From: an uncultured Butyrivibrio sp.
GTDB lineage: Bacteria; Bacillota; Clostridia; Lachnospirales; Lachnospiraceae
Assembly: GCA_910577605.1 (NCBI GenBank)
Contig: CAJTON010000040.1
Span: forward strand, 1 to 17,873
Direction of reading: 5' to 3'
DNA length: 17,873 bases
In this document: positions 1 through 6,348 of the stretch, piece after piece
How the letters are laid out: each line of letters starts with the position of its first letter
Numbering within the stretch: the first letter of the stretch is position 1
Made by a program: the position numbers and the translations under genes
The notes under the pieces: generated by a model
Told to the model about the DNA's origin: nothing
Database searches by the model: none
The model's input: only the letters and a program-made list of their open reading frames with translations

Positions 1-22
1 CAAAGGCACCAACCGGGAATCG

Positions 23-86
23 GCATACGCGATTGTATGCGTTAAAAAATCAGCCGGAGCTGGTTTCACCTGGAAACTCTTAACGC
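23..86 (-). ncRNA. Candidate structured 5' leader with three-way junction
   Basis: Starting a few bases after the predicted transcription start, the minus-strand RNA can form an outer stem GCGUUAA (86-80) with UUAACGC (45-39). It encloses hairpin GUUUC-CAGGU-GAAAC (77-63) and, directly adjacent, hairpin CAGC-UCCG-GCUG (62-51), which has a UNCG-type tetraloop closed by C-G. A fourth hairpin GCAUAC/GUAUGC with a 6-base loop (40-23) follows and shares two bases with the outer stem, so it can stack on or compete with it. All stems are perfect. This suggests a cis-regulatory leader for the gene to the left, perhaps a ribosomal protein leader. I could not match it to a named riboswitch. The structure was drawn by hand. 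Confidence 0.5.
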
Positions 87-96
87 ACCGACTGAC

Positions 97-125
97 ATTA
101 TATCATTACCAAAAGCTAAAATCAA
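97..125 (-). promoter_or_regulatory. Sigma-A type promoter with extended -10, reading out of the window
   Basis: On the minus strand TTGATT (120-125) and a perfect TATAAT (97-102) are separated by 17 bases, and the -10 is preceded by TGA, giving the extended form TGnTATAAT. Transcription would begin near 89-92, moving left. It lies after the last flagellar-operon gene, so it probably drives a separate gene beyond the window edge. This is a housekeeping-type promoter, unlike the sigma-28 consensus. Confidence 0.75.
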
Positions 126-140
126 GCTTTTTATAAAAAG
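111..140 (-). terminator. Weak AT-rich inverted repeats after the last gene, possible poor terminator
   Basis: Just after the GNAT stop are a perfect palindrome CTTTTTATAAAAAG (127-140) and a 7-base inverted repeat AAAAGCT/AGCTTTT with a 7-base loop (111-131). Stems have only one or two G-C pairs and the T run is part of the stem, so termination would be inefficient in either direction. Read-through from the flagellar operon to the left is likely. The -35 element of the next promoter lies in the loop region. Confidence 0.25.
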
Positions 141-141
141 A

Positions 142-618
142 TTACAAAATAATCTCCATTCCGACTTTCTGCGGTCTCAAACCGCATTTTTCATAAAAAC
201 GCATCGCTGCCTCATTGCAGGACCATACGTTGAGCGTAACGTTGTAACATTCGTTCTGCCTAGCAAAATCAAGCACGAACTCATAAAGACTCCTTCCGAT
301 ATGAAGTCCCCTGCGCCCCTCGTCCACACAGAGATCGTCTATATAGATCGTCTTTATGTCCGTAAGCACATTGCTGTCCTCATGCGTCTGAAAAACGCAG
401 AAGGCGTAGCCCGCAATATCTCCTGCCTGGTCCTCAGCCACAAATATCGGCTTTGAATCGTCATGTATTATTTCAAGAAGCTGGCTGTCGGTATATTTTT
501 TGGCATTTGCCCGAAAAAGATCCGGGCGCCCGCTGTGATGCACCTCAAGCACCTGATAGAGCAGCCTGTTGATCCCGTCAAGGTCTCCCGGCTCCGCCCT
601 TCTTATGACCGTTTCCAT
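142..618 (-). CDS. GNAT family N-acetyltransferase
   Basis: Acetyl-CoA-dependent acetyltransferase of the GNAT fold; the substrate is unknown. It is about 158 residues, one domain. It has an N-terminal IRRAEPGDLDGINRLL start typical of the family, beta-4/motif A with IDDLCVDEGRRGLHIGRSL (the acetyl-CoA pyrophosphate loop RGLHIG, about 114-119) and motif B with NVWSCNEAAMRFYEKCGL. An in-frame ATG at 648 exists, but 618 is preferred: AAGGAG lies about 9 bases upstream and 648 would lie inside the previous gene. It is the last gene of the series. GNAT enzymes are often unrelated to their neighbours; modification of flagellin or a ribosomal protein is possible but unsupported. Confidence 0.92.
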   Translation of the reverse strand: METVIRRAEPGDLDGINRLLYQVLEVHHSGRPDLFRANAKKYTDSQLLEIIHDDSKPIFVAEDQAGDIAGYAFCVFQTHEDSNVLTDIKTIYIDDLCVDEGRRGLHIGRSLYEFVLDFARQNECYNVTLNVWSCNEAAMRFYEKCGLRPQKVGMEIIL

Positions 619-622
619 ACCT

Positions 623-1213
623 TTAACTCCTTGTAATAATACGGGCAAGCTGGTCGTAGCTCATATCGGACGAGACCGTGAAGGTCCCGACGGCAATCCG
701 CTCCGCATATCCGTTATTTTCTAGATAAAGATTAAACTCCGCCGCGTTCGGGATTATTCCGGCGTTAAACAGCATTCTGCTGACGGCCTCCGAATACATT
801 CCGCTCCTTATCTCTATATTTGCCGTGTTTACGGGAGCCGGAGGTTCAGTTGCGGGGGGCTCCGTAACAGGTTCAGGGGTAGGTTTTTCCGTGGGCGTCT
901 CAGTCGTGGTTTCCTCGGTAACAGCCTCCGTCGTAGATTCTTCCGTGGACGCTTCAGTAGTTTCCTTTTCGGAACCGGTCTGCGTCTGTGTTTGTTTCTG
1001 CGTCGGCTTGTCGGTGGTTTCTTCGTCCGTATCCTCGACAGTCTTGTCAAAAATAGAGTCTTCCGTGGTCTGCGCCATCACCATTCCAAGCTTTGACGCA
1101 CGCTCCTTTATCTCGCTGTCACTCAGCTTCCCTCTAATATTAAAAACAATAGTAAGTATAATTGTAGTGACGACAATTCCGATTCCGAGGCCTCTTAAAT
1201 AATATTTAAGCAT
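623..1213 (-). CDS. Membrane-anchored protein with Thr/Glu/Pro stalk and MltG/LysM-like C-terminal domain
   Basis: The 196-residue product has a short basic N terminus, one membrane helix (about 7-26), a helix-prone segment (about 30-48), a long low-complexity stalk (about 48-130) of Thr, Glu, Pro, Gln and Ser, and a compact C-terminal domain (about 131-196). That domain reads like the N-terminal LysM-like part of MltG/YceG: IEIRSGMYSEAVSRML, AGIIPNAAEFNLYLENNGY, and VGTFTVSSDMSYDQLARII. The catalytic transglycosylase domain of MltG is absent, so the protein probably binds peptidoglycan or partners rather than cutting glycan. The stalk is suited to spanning the wall if the N terminus is inside. 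AGGAGG precedes the ATG at 1213. The gene ends 4 bases before the GNAT start, and its last codons carry that gene's AAGGAG. Confidence 0.8.
   Translation of the reverse strand: MLKYYLRGLGIGIVVTTIILTIVFNIRGKLSDSEIKERASKLGMVMAQTTEDSIFDKTVEDTDEETTDKPTQKQTQTQTGSEKETTEASTEESTTEAVTEETTTETPTEKPTPEPVTEPPATEPPAPVNTANIEIRSGMYSEAVSRMLFNAGIIPNAAEFNLYLENNGYAERIAVGTFTVSSDMSYDQLARIITRS
824..1075 (-). repeat. Low-complexity Thr/Glu/Pro codon repeat encoding the protein stalk
   Basis: About 250 bases encode imperfect short repeats such as TEEST, TEAVTE, TETPTEKPTPE and TEPPATEPP. The DNA is a degenerate run of ACN, GAR and CCN codons, so it could vary in length between strains by slippage. The imperfect repeats favour slow rather than rapid change. 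The opposite strand is open over this stretch only because of the biased composition. Confidence 0.6.
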
Positions 1214-1215
1214 TT

Positions 1216-2085
1216 CTACCGGCCTCCTTTATAAAGATCGACCACAAGCTTTACCTCGCCTATTCCAAGACCGAGCGCTTTGGCTATCTCCACATTGGAT
1301 TTGCCCTGACGGCTCAGTTCAAGTATTTTTTCGTTATTGTTGCCGCCAGCGACCAGCTCAACAGATTTGCCGTCGTCTCTTTCCGATTCCTTCTTTATCG
1401 CGCTTCTCGTGCGTTCGGCAGCCGTCTTTGCCGTCTTGCGCCTTGGCTTGGGCTTCTGCGCCTCCGTATCTGCCTGTTCCTCACCGTCGTCAATTATTCT
1501 CTCATGCGGCTTGTCCTTTGCCCTGTCTGCGGAACTGCCGGACTGTTTAGCCGGTGACTGTTTTCCTGCCGTCTGCTTACTTGACGCAGACTTGGCGCTC
1601 TTTGACGCGGCGGGCTTTTTCTTTTCCTGGGGCTGTTCCTCCTTTGCCGCTTCCGGCTCCTCCTTGACGGACTGCGCGGCATAAGCCGCCTTCGCGTTCT
1701 CCGCCATAAGCTCCTTCTTGACTATATTAAGGTCGCGCACAGTATTGTTGATTTCTTTTTTCTTCTCGTTAAGCATATCATAAAGGAACATGACCTCATT
1801 GTGGTTGCGGTTGATCTCTCCGAGGATCGTCTCCGAATATTCGTTCATTTCGTTCATCTTCCGCGCCGACATCTTATCCAGCTCAACTTCGGTTTTATCC
1901 TTTAATTCCGCCATCTGCTCGTCAAAAACAGACAATATCTGGTTCTTGATATCGTCCTTCTGCTTATTGCTGAGTATGACAAGCACCTTTTCGGATTCCT
2001 TTTTATCTGAGGCTGACGAAAATACGAAGCTTGCCGCGAAAACAATAAGACCTGCTATAAGTAATGCTATTTCTATGCCTGACAT
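1216..2085 (-). CDS. SwrB/DUF6115-like membrane protein with coiled coil and C-terminal HTH-like motif
   Basis: The 289-residue protein has one N-terminal membrane segment (about 4-23), a long helical, probably coiled-coil region (about 28-135), a Lys/Ala/Ser/Glu-rich low-complexity linker (about 140-245) and a C-terminal helix-turn-helix-like segment (about 252-285; KILELSRQGKSNVEIAKALG then GLGIGEVKLVVDLY). This layout and its place after sigma-28 recall B. subtilis SwrB, which activates the flagellar basal body/export gate, and DUF6115 proteins. The match is by architecture and position, not a search. With the membrane anchor, the C-terminal motif may bind protein rather than DNA. The start at 2085 has a clear AGGAG; the TAG stop is two bases from the next start. 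Confidence 0.8.
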   Translation of the reverse strand: MSGIEIALLIAGLIVFAASFVFSSASDKKESEKVLVILSNKQKDDIKNQILSVFDEQMAELKDKTEVELDKMSARKMNEMNEYSETILGEINRNHNEVMFLYDMLNEKKKEINNTVRDLNIVKKELMAENAKAAYAAQSVKEEPEAAKEEQPQEKKKPAASKSAKSASSKQTAGKQSPAKQSGSSADRAKDKPHERIIDDGEEQADTEAQKPKPRRKTAKTAAERTRSAIKKESERDDGKSVELVAGGNNNEKILELSRQGKSNVEIAKALGLGIGEVKLVVDLYKGGR

Positions 2086-2094
2086 AATATTCTC

Positions 2095-2415
2095 CTAAAT
2101 CTTGACATCAAAGAAAGGCTTGTTCTTAACTGTAACCTTTCCGTCCTCATCCTCTTCTTTTTCCTTTTTCCCGCGTTTATTCCTGCCCTGCTCGTAAGAA
2201 GGACCTTTGCCGTCCTTACTCGCGTCGTAATTTTTATCCATATCGCCATCCTGCTTCTGGTATACCTGCTCCTGACGGATATCGGCTGTCTTCTCGCTTG
2301 TATATGCGATATTCTGCTGCTGAAGCGCGGCTTTTGCGTCCTCCGCCTGCTTTACGGGCGAAATATCCTGGGTTCTCATCACTGTTGCAAATTCAATCGG
2401 TCTGATAACGGTCAC
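2095..2415 (-). CDS. Conserved-looking hypothetical protein of the flagellar operon, 106 residues
   Basis: I can assign no function. The product has no signal peptide or membrane segment. It starts MTVIRPIEFATVMRTQDI and contains a Gln/Ala-rich helix-prone middle (about 20-55), a charged low-complexity part (about 58-95, Lys/Asp/Glu/Gly) and a short C-terminal NKPFFDVKI. The high charge suggests a largely disordered protein. The start is GTG at 2415 with AAGGAAAGGGA just upstream. The stop TAG is part of the TAGGAG ribosome-binding site of the next gene, so it is translated in the same coupled series. Position between fapA and a SwrB-like gene suggests a motility or cell-surface role, which is inference. 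I recall similar short proteins at this place in Lachnospiraceae operons but cannot confirm it here. Confidence 0.8.
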   Translation of the reverse strand: MTVIRPIEFATVMRTQDISPVKQAEDAKAALQQQNIAYTSEKTADIRQEQVYQKQDGDMDKNYDASKDGKGPSYEQGRNKRGKKEKEEDEDGKVTVKNKPFFDVKI

Positions 2416-2477
2416 TCCCTTTCCTTACTGCTTCGTTTCTTTTGACGCGTAACGGCATGCCCGCAGAATACTGTCCT

Positions 2478-4073
2478 TTACAGGTTTATCCTCTTGATCT
2501 CCCCTTCTTTAAGGACATACTGGCAATAGTCGTTTTTATCCCTCAAAAAGTACACGTAATCGTATATTTCCAGCTTAACGCCGGGATAGATGGTTCTTGT
2601 GATCTTTATTCTGGCGTCCTCCGATTCGCTTACCTTCTCGTTAAGCTCCGCGTATTCCGCCCTCATCTCTTTAAGGCTGTTCTCAAGAAGTATGACGTTT
2701 TTCATTGTTTTCTGCAGAAGCTGTGTCTTTTCGGCGTTCAGGCCTCCCTCCGTCATCTGTTTTTTGCGGAGAAGCGTAAGCATCTGATTGAGCATCTCTT
2801 TATCCTGCCCGCCCTTGGTTATGAGCTTCTTGAGTTCCTTGATCCTGGCGACCATATCCGGATCGGTCCCTACTCCGACCTCGGTAGCTGTCTCCATCTG
2901 CGAGCCAATTATCTTAGCTTCTATACATTTGCCGGCGCGTATGCTTCCGCCTACCATAAGACCGTTCCTGCCGTCAACAAGAATGCTTCCGTGGGCGCTC
3001 ACCTTGCTGTGAAGTATCGCGTCGGTCTCTATGTCCTTGCCCGCGCGCGCCGTGGCGTTCTCAATGAAATTGGCGGCTATGTTGCCTCCGGCGGTCAGGA
3101 CCCCCTTGTTCATGCCGTGGATCCCGCGCTGTAAAATTATATCGCCCCCGGCGGTCACCTCCGCGCCCTCGACCATTCCGTCAACGACGACATTGCCGCT
3201 CGCCCTGACTTTGAAGCCGGCTCTTACATTTCCGCGTATCCTTACATTTCCGTCGTAATCTATATCTCCCGTTGAATTATCGACATCCGCTCCGATCTCG
3301 TATTCACCGGATACGAAAATCTTATCCCCCTCAAGGTACACATGCCCGGTTATCATGGATATAAGCTCCCTGCCGTTTTCGGATACCTTCAGGTTCTTTC
3401 CATATTTAAAGCTCTTCTTGTATACTTTTTTAGGCTTTATTGACTCGCCGTATATGCTGGTTCCCATCGTTCCGGGATTCTCCGGCACTATCCTCGCGAC
3501 CACGTCTCCCTCGGAGATCTTATTTATAAGGTCAAGCTGATGGAAATCCACGGTGCCGTCCTCGTTTATCTTGGGCTTGGTGCTTATTGTCGTATTAAAT
3601 TCATATGTAAGCTCCGCGTCATATCCGTCAACCGGAGGAGTTCCCCTGGCAATGACAGTAAGCTCATAGTAGCTTTTGGTATCTATAAGATTCTGTATGG
3701 CGCTCATATCAAGACCGTAGGTGACTCTGTGGTTGGCTATATCGCGCTCCATCTCGTCAACCGTCACGTCTGGCATACCCGCCATCGGCGGATACAGCGT
3801 TACCGCAAGCGTCATTCCGTCCTCTCCGAAGGAATATTCCGCCCAGCCGGAAAAAGCCGTTATCTGCAGATCGCTTACCCGCACCGCCTCTCCGAGCATC
3901 GCCCGGTCCGCGGCTTTTTTAAGTTCAAATTTACCGCCGTACGGTATATTTTTTTTATCACAATAAGCAGCAAGGCAGTCAAGGGGCGGCATATTGCTCA
4001 TGTCCTTTGCTACTGCCTTAATATAAACTCCGTCTTCTCTGTTTTCAAACTGGAAAAAACCGCTGTAAGCCAT
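2478..4073 (-). CDS. FapA family protein (DUF342)
   Basis: DUF342/FapA-type protein, a family often found with flagellar genes and linked to polar flagellar assembly in Vibrio; its role in Clostridia is not established. It is about 531 residues. An N-terminal alpha/beta region (about 1-230) leads into a parallel beta-helix-like repeat region (about 235-400), with many short Gly-rich turns such as VRIRGNVRAGFKV, VVVDGMVEGAEV and ILVDGRNGLMVGGSIRAG. A C-terminal coiled-coil segment (about 415-480) and a short beta tail follow. A GTG two codons upstream (4079) is possible, but ATG 4073 is preferred because GAGGAG sits 5 to 6 bases before it. It starts 14 bases after the fliA stop. No catalytic residues are apparent. 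Confidence 0.9.
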   Translation of the reverse strand: MAYSGFFQFENREDGVYIKAVAKDMSNMPPLDCLAAYCDKKNIPYGGKFELKKAADRAMLGEAVRVSDLQITAFSGWAEYSFGEDGMTLAVTLYPPMAGMPDVTVDEMERDIANHRVTYGLDMSAIQNLIDTKSYYELTVIARGTPPVDGYDAELTYEFNTTISTKPKINEDGTVDFHQLDLINKISEGDVVARIVPENPGTMGTSIYGESIKPKKVYKKSFKYGKNLKVSENGRELISMITGHVYLEGDKIFVSGEYEIGADVDNSTGDIDYDGNVRIRGNVRAGFKVRASGNVVVDGMVEGAEVTAGGDIILQRGIHGMNKGVLTAGGNIAANFIENATARAGKDIETDAILHSKVSAHGSILVDGRNGLMVGGSIRAGKCIEAKIIGSQMETATEVGVGTDPDMVARIKELKKLITKGGQDKEMLNQMLTLLRKKQMTEGGLNAEKTQLLQKTMKNVILLENSLKEMRAEYAELNEKVSESEDARIKITRTIYPGVKLEIYDYVYFLRDKNDYCQYVLKEGEIKRINL

Positions 4074-4087
4074 AAGCACTCCTCTTT

Positions 4088-4852
4088 CTAGTCCGTCAGA
4101 ATATTCATGTAATCTCCGAGCTCCCTTCGCAGCTTCACCAACGCTTTGGTGTGGAGCTGTGAAACACGAGATTCCGAAACCGACAGGACATTGCTGATCT
4201 CTTTCAATGTCATCTCTTCATAATAATACAGCAGCACCACCTGCTTTTCCTTCTCCGTCAGCAGTTCCATCGCGGCGCTTATCATTCTGGTAAGCTCTTC
4301 CTTCTCAACGACCTTTTCAGGCTGCTCAAAATGCGCGTTGGACGCAGCTTCCATTTTCACCTCGCTGCCCTGCTCGACAAACTCGTCGAGAGATACAAGG
4401 TTGGTAACTTTTGTCTGTCCCTGCCAGTTATACAGCTCGTCAACCGATACCTCAAGCTCTTTGGCAAGTTCTTCGTCAGTAGCGATGCGTCCCTGTTCAG
4501 CTTCGATCTTGGCATACGCCGTTTCGATTTTTTTCTGTTTCTGTCTGACCGAACGCGGTATCCAGTCCATTTTGCGGATCTGGTCCAGGATAGCGCCCCT
4601 GATCCTCAGACTGGCGTAGGTTTCAAACTTGACATTTTTGGCAAAATCATATTTGTCAATAGCGTCGATCAGCCCGAAAATCCCATAACTTACGAGGTCC
4701 TCATACTCAACGTTATACCCGAGGTACATACTGAGTCTTCCGGCGACAAGCTTCACAAGCTGAGAGTATTCAATTATTATCTGTTCTCTTAGCTGGGGTG
4801 TTTTTGAGGCAAAATATGACTCCCACAGCCTGCTCCTGCCCTTCTCGTCCAT
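4088..4852 (-). CDS. fliA: RNA polymerase sigma factor for flagellar operon, sigma-28 FliA/SigD
   Basis: Directs RNA polymerase to late flagellar, filament and chemoreceptor promoters. The 254-residue protein has sigma region 2 (about 24-95; DLVSYGIFGLIDAIDKYD, FETYASLRIRGAILDQIR), the FliA-typical segment MDWIPRSVRQK (95-105), region 3 (about 105-160) and region 4 with a helix-turn-helix (about 195-245; TLKEISNVLSVSESRVSQLH). The AAGGG ribosome-binding site overlaps the end of the upstream gene. It is embedded late in the fla/che operon, as sigD is in B. subtilis, so its level should depend on transcription reaching the operon's 3' part. No FlgM anti-sigma gene is in the window. The stop is TAG. 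Confidence 0.97.
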   Translation of the reverse strand: MDEKGRSRLWESYFASKTPQLREQIIIEYSQLVKLVAGRLSMYLGYNVEYEDLVSYGIFGLIDAIDKYDFAKNVKFETYASLRIRGAILDQIRKMDWIPRSVRQKQKKIETAYAKIEAEQGRIATDEELAKELEVSVDELYNWQGQTKVTNLVSLDEFVEQGSEVKMEAASNAHFEQPEKVVEKEELTRMISAAMELLTEKEKQVVLLYYYEEMTLKEISNVLSVSESRVSQLHTKALVKLRRELGDYMNILTD

Positions 4853-4858
4853 CTGCTG

Positions 4859-5152
4859 TTACCCTTCTTCGTCCTGCTGCTCTTCCTCTGCGTTCTCAGA
4901 TTCGCTTGTAACATTTTCGGTATCATTGTTTTCGCCGTCGGTTTCCTCAGGAATCTCCGGCTCTTCTTTGGTTTTAAAATATATGAGTACGGTCCTGAAA
5001 ATAAGACCAACTATATAAAATCCAAGCATTACCGCCAGAATGATGACCACCGAAGTAAGCGAAAAATTCCTTCTGACTATCATCATTACGCTTACCGCGA
5101 GTCCCGAAAGCAGCGAAATGCTCAACGGTAATAATTTGTGCTCTCTCTCCAC
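4859..5152 (-). CDS. Small two-helix membrane protein with acidic tail, between cheD and fliA
   Basis: I do not recognise a named family. The 97-residue product has a short polar N terminus, two hydrophobic segments (about 8-25 and 33-58) separated by RRNFS, and a strongly acidic C-terminal tail (about 62-97) in which nearly half of the residues are Glu or Asp. The basic residues lie in the loop (R27, R28), and the tail is more likely cytoplasmic if both ends are inside, but topology is uncertain. The start is GTG at 5152, preceded by AAAGGTGA; no in-frame ATG nearby fits. The stop is 6 bases before the fliA ATG and the AAGGG site for fliA lies in its last codons, so it is a real operon member. 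A role in motility is inferred from position only. Confidence 0.85.
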   Translation of the reverse strand: MEREHKLLPLSISLLSGLAVSVMMIVRRNFSLTSVVIILAVMLGFYIVGLIFRTVLIYFKTKEEPEIPEETDGENNDTENVTSESENAEEEQQDEEG

Positions 5153-5171
5153 TATGCATCACCTTTACGTT

Positions 5172-5199
5172 TCCGTAAGGGACGGATCTCCCCACGGAG
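5172..5199 (-). other. Competing inverted repeats in the cheD to small-membrane-protein gap
   Basis: In the 51-base gap, the minus strand has two copies of TCCGT (at 5198-5194 and 5186-5182) and one complementary ACGGA (5176-5172), and also CTCC/GGAG (5199-5196 with 5191-5188). The second TCCGT can pair with ACGGA across a 5-base loop about 10 bases before the ribosome-binding site of the GTG-started gene. Alternative pairings exclude each other. A modest translational effect is possible; the stems are short. Confidence 0.25.
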
Positions 5200-5203
5200 T
5201 ATA

Positions 5204-5686
5204 TCAAATAGTTTTTATTGCTTTTCCGATAGCCTTTATGATAAGACTGCCGTCCTCCGCGAAGAATTCTATCGTACGGCCGTAGTTAAGTCCTACGTCC
5301 TCCGCGACGAGCCGTATTCCCAGAAGCGCGAGATTTTTTTTGGCGGACTCGATGTTATTGTTGCCTACGTTAAGGCTTGAAAGTCCCGACCCTGACGACA
5401 CAGAAAACATTGTCGCGCCGCCCGCTATCTTGGCAACGATACACGCCCTGCGCGCCCCCATCAATTCCATTTTCCTTAAAACTTCTTTTATTCCCGTATC
5501 ACCGAATTTAGCGATATTCTGATTACTTGTAATCCTTGTACTGTCCGGAAGCATATAGTGTACCATGCCTGCAATTTTAGTTGTAGGGTCATACAGGCAT
5601 GCACCTATACATGAACCAAGCCCGAGTGTGGTCAAAGCCTCCGGCGCTCTGCACACATTCAAATCAGCCATTCCAACTTTTATCAT
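5204..5686 (-). CDS. cheD: Chemoreceptor glutamine deamidase CheD
   Basis: Deamidates specific glutamines of chemoreceptors and stimulates CheC, linking receptor state to CheY-P level. The 160-residue protein has the catalytic triad of the family: Cys26 (GLGSCIG), His43 (MVHYMLPDS) and Thr20 six residues before the cysteine. Later conserved stretches KIAGGATMF and NVGNNNIESAKKNL are present. The start at 5686 is preceded by AGGTG, which overlaps the end of cheC. A 51-base gap with small inverted repeats separates it from the next small gene. Confidence 0.97.
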   Translation of the reverse strand: MIKVGMADLNVCRAPEALTTLGLGSCIGACLYDPTTKIAGMVHYMLPDSTRITSNQNIAKFGDTGIKEVLRKMELMGARRACIVAKIAGGATMFSVSSGSGLSSLNVGNNNIESAKKNLALLGIRLVAEDVGLNYGRTIEFFAEDGSLIIKAIGKAIKTI

Positions 5687-5690
5687 ATCA

Positions 5691-6311
5691 CTACACCTGA
5701 ATTCCCAATGACGAAAGAATTTTACCGTACGATTCCAGCTCCGGAACCATAACGATATATCCGCTTAACGAATCTTCCTCGCCAAGATTTGTTTCTATAA
5801 AAAGAACCTTATCTCCGATTTTGCCGTACTCTATCGCCGGTACGCTTAAGATCGCGCCCGCCATATCTATCGTAAGAGCCGGTACTGTCGGAAACACCGT
5901 AAGGTTCGTAAGGGACGACAGCGCCGAAAGATATGCTCCGGCTATGATATTACCTATCTCGCTGAGAGCCGAAAACTCCATTTCACCGATCTGCGCCGTA
6001 ACGTCGATCTCCATGCCAAGCAGCGTGCTGACTATCGTATGCGCCGACTTCTCCGTAAAGAGGAACATCATCATTCCCTTTACGTCGCCTTCCATTCCAA
6101 GAAGTATCCCGACTACGATCGTTTCCTCCGAGCCGATCATCCCGGCAATCTCCGTTATCGGGATCAGCGCGACGTTAGGCACGCTCATGTCTATCTTGAG
6201 ATTCATCATCTGGGAAAGCGCCGTGGTAGCGTTTCCCGCGCCAATGTTTCCTATTTCTTTCAGAACATCGAACTGCATATCCGTAAGTTCGTCAAGATTA
6301 ATTTCTCCCAT
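5691..6311 (-). CDS. cheC: CheY-P phosphatase CheC
   Basis: Phosphatase that removes phosphate from CheY-P and interacts with CheD in the Bacillus/Thermotoga-type adaptation system. The 206 residues contain two complete active-site motifs of the form (D/S)x3Ex2Nx22P: Asp15, Glu19, Asn22 and Pro45 in the first, and Ser114, Glu118, Asn121 and Pro144 in the second. Both sites therefore look functional. An AAGGAG site lies 11 bases before the ATG at 6311, and between them is a two-codon micro-ORF (ATG TGT TAA) that ends at the real start. cheD follows after 4 bases. Confidence 0.97.
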   Translation of the reverse strand: MGEINLDELTDMQFDVLKEIGNIGAGNATTALSQMMNLKIDMSVPNVALIPITEIAGMIGSEETIVVGILLGMEGDVKGMMMFLFTEKSAHTIVSTLLGMEIDVTAQIGEMEFSALSEIGNIIAGAYLSALSSLTNLTVFPTVPALTIDMAGAILSVPAIEYGKIGDKVLFIETNLGEEDSLSGYIVMVPELESYGKILSSLGIQV

Positions 6312-6348
6312 TTAACACATCACTCCTTTTCTTAGACTTTAAGTATGC

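Noticed and set aside
1..69. Minus-strand GTG start at 69 with an open frame to the window edge
   Set aside because: Only 23 codons are visible, no good ribosome-binding site precedes it, and it lies inside the proposed RNA stems; an open stretch this short is expected by chance.
825..1202. Plus-strand frame rich in Val and Ser opposite the stalk region
   Set aside because: It is the mirror of the Thr/Glu/Pro codon repeats; composition alone keeps it open.
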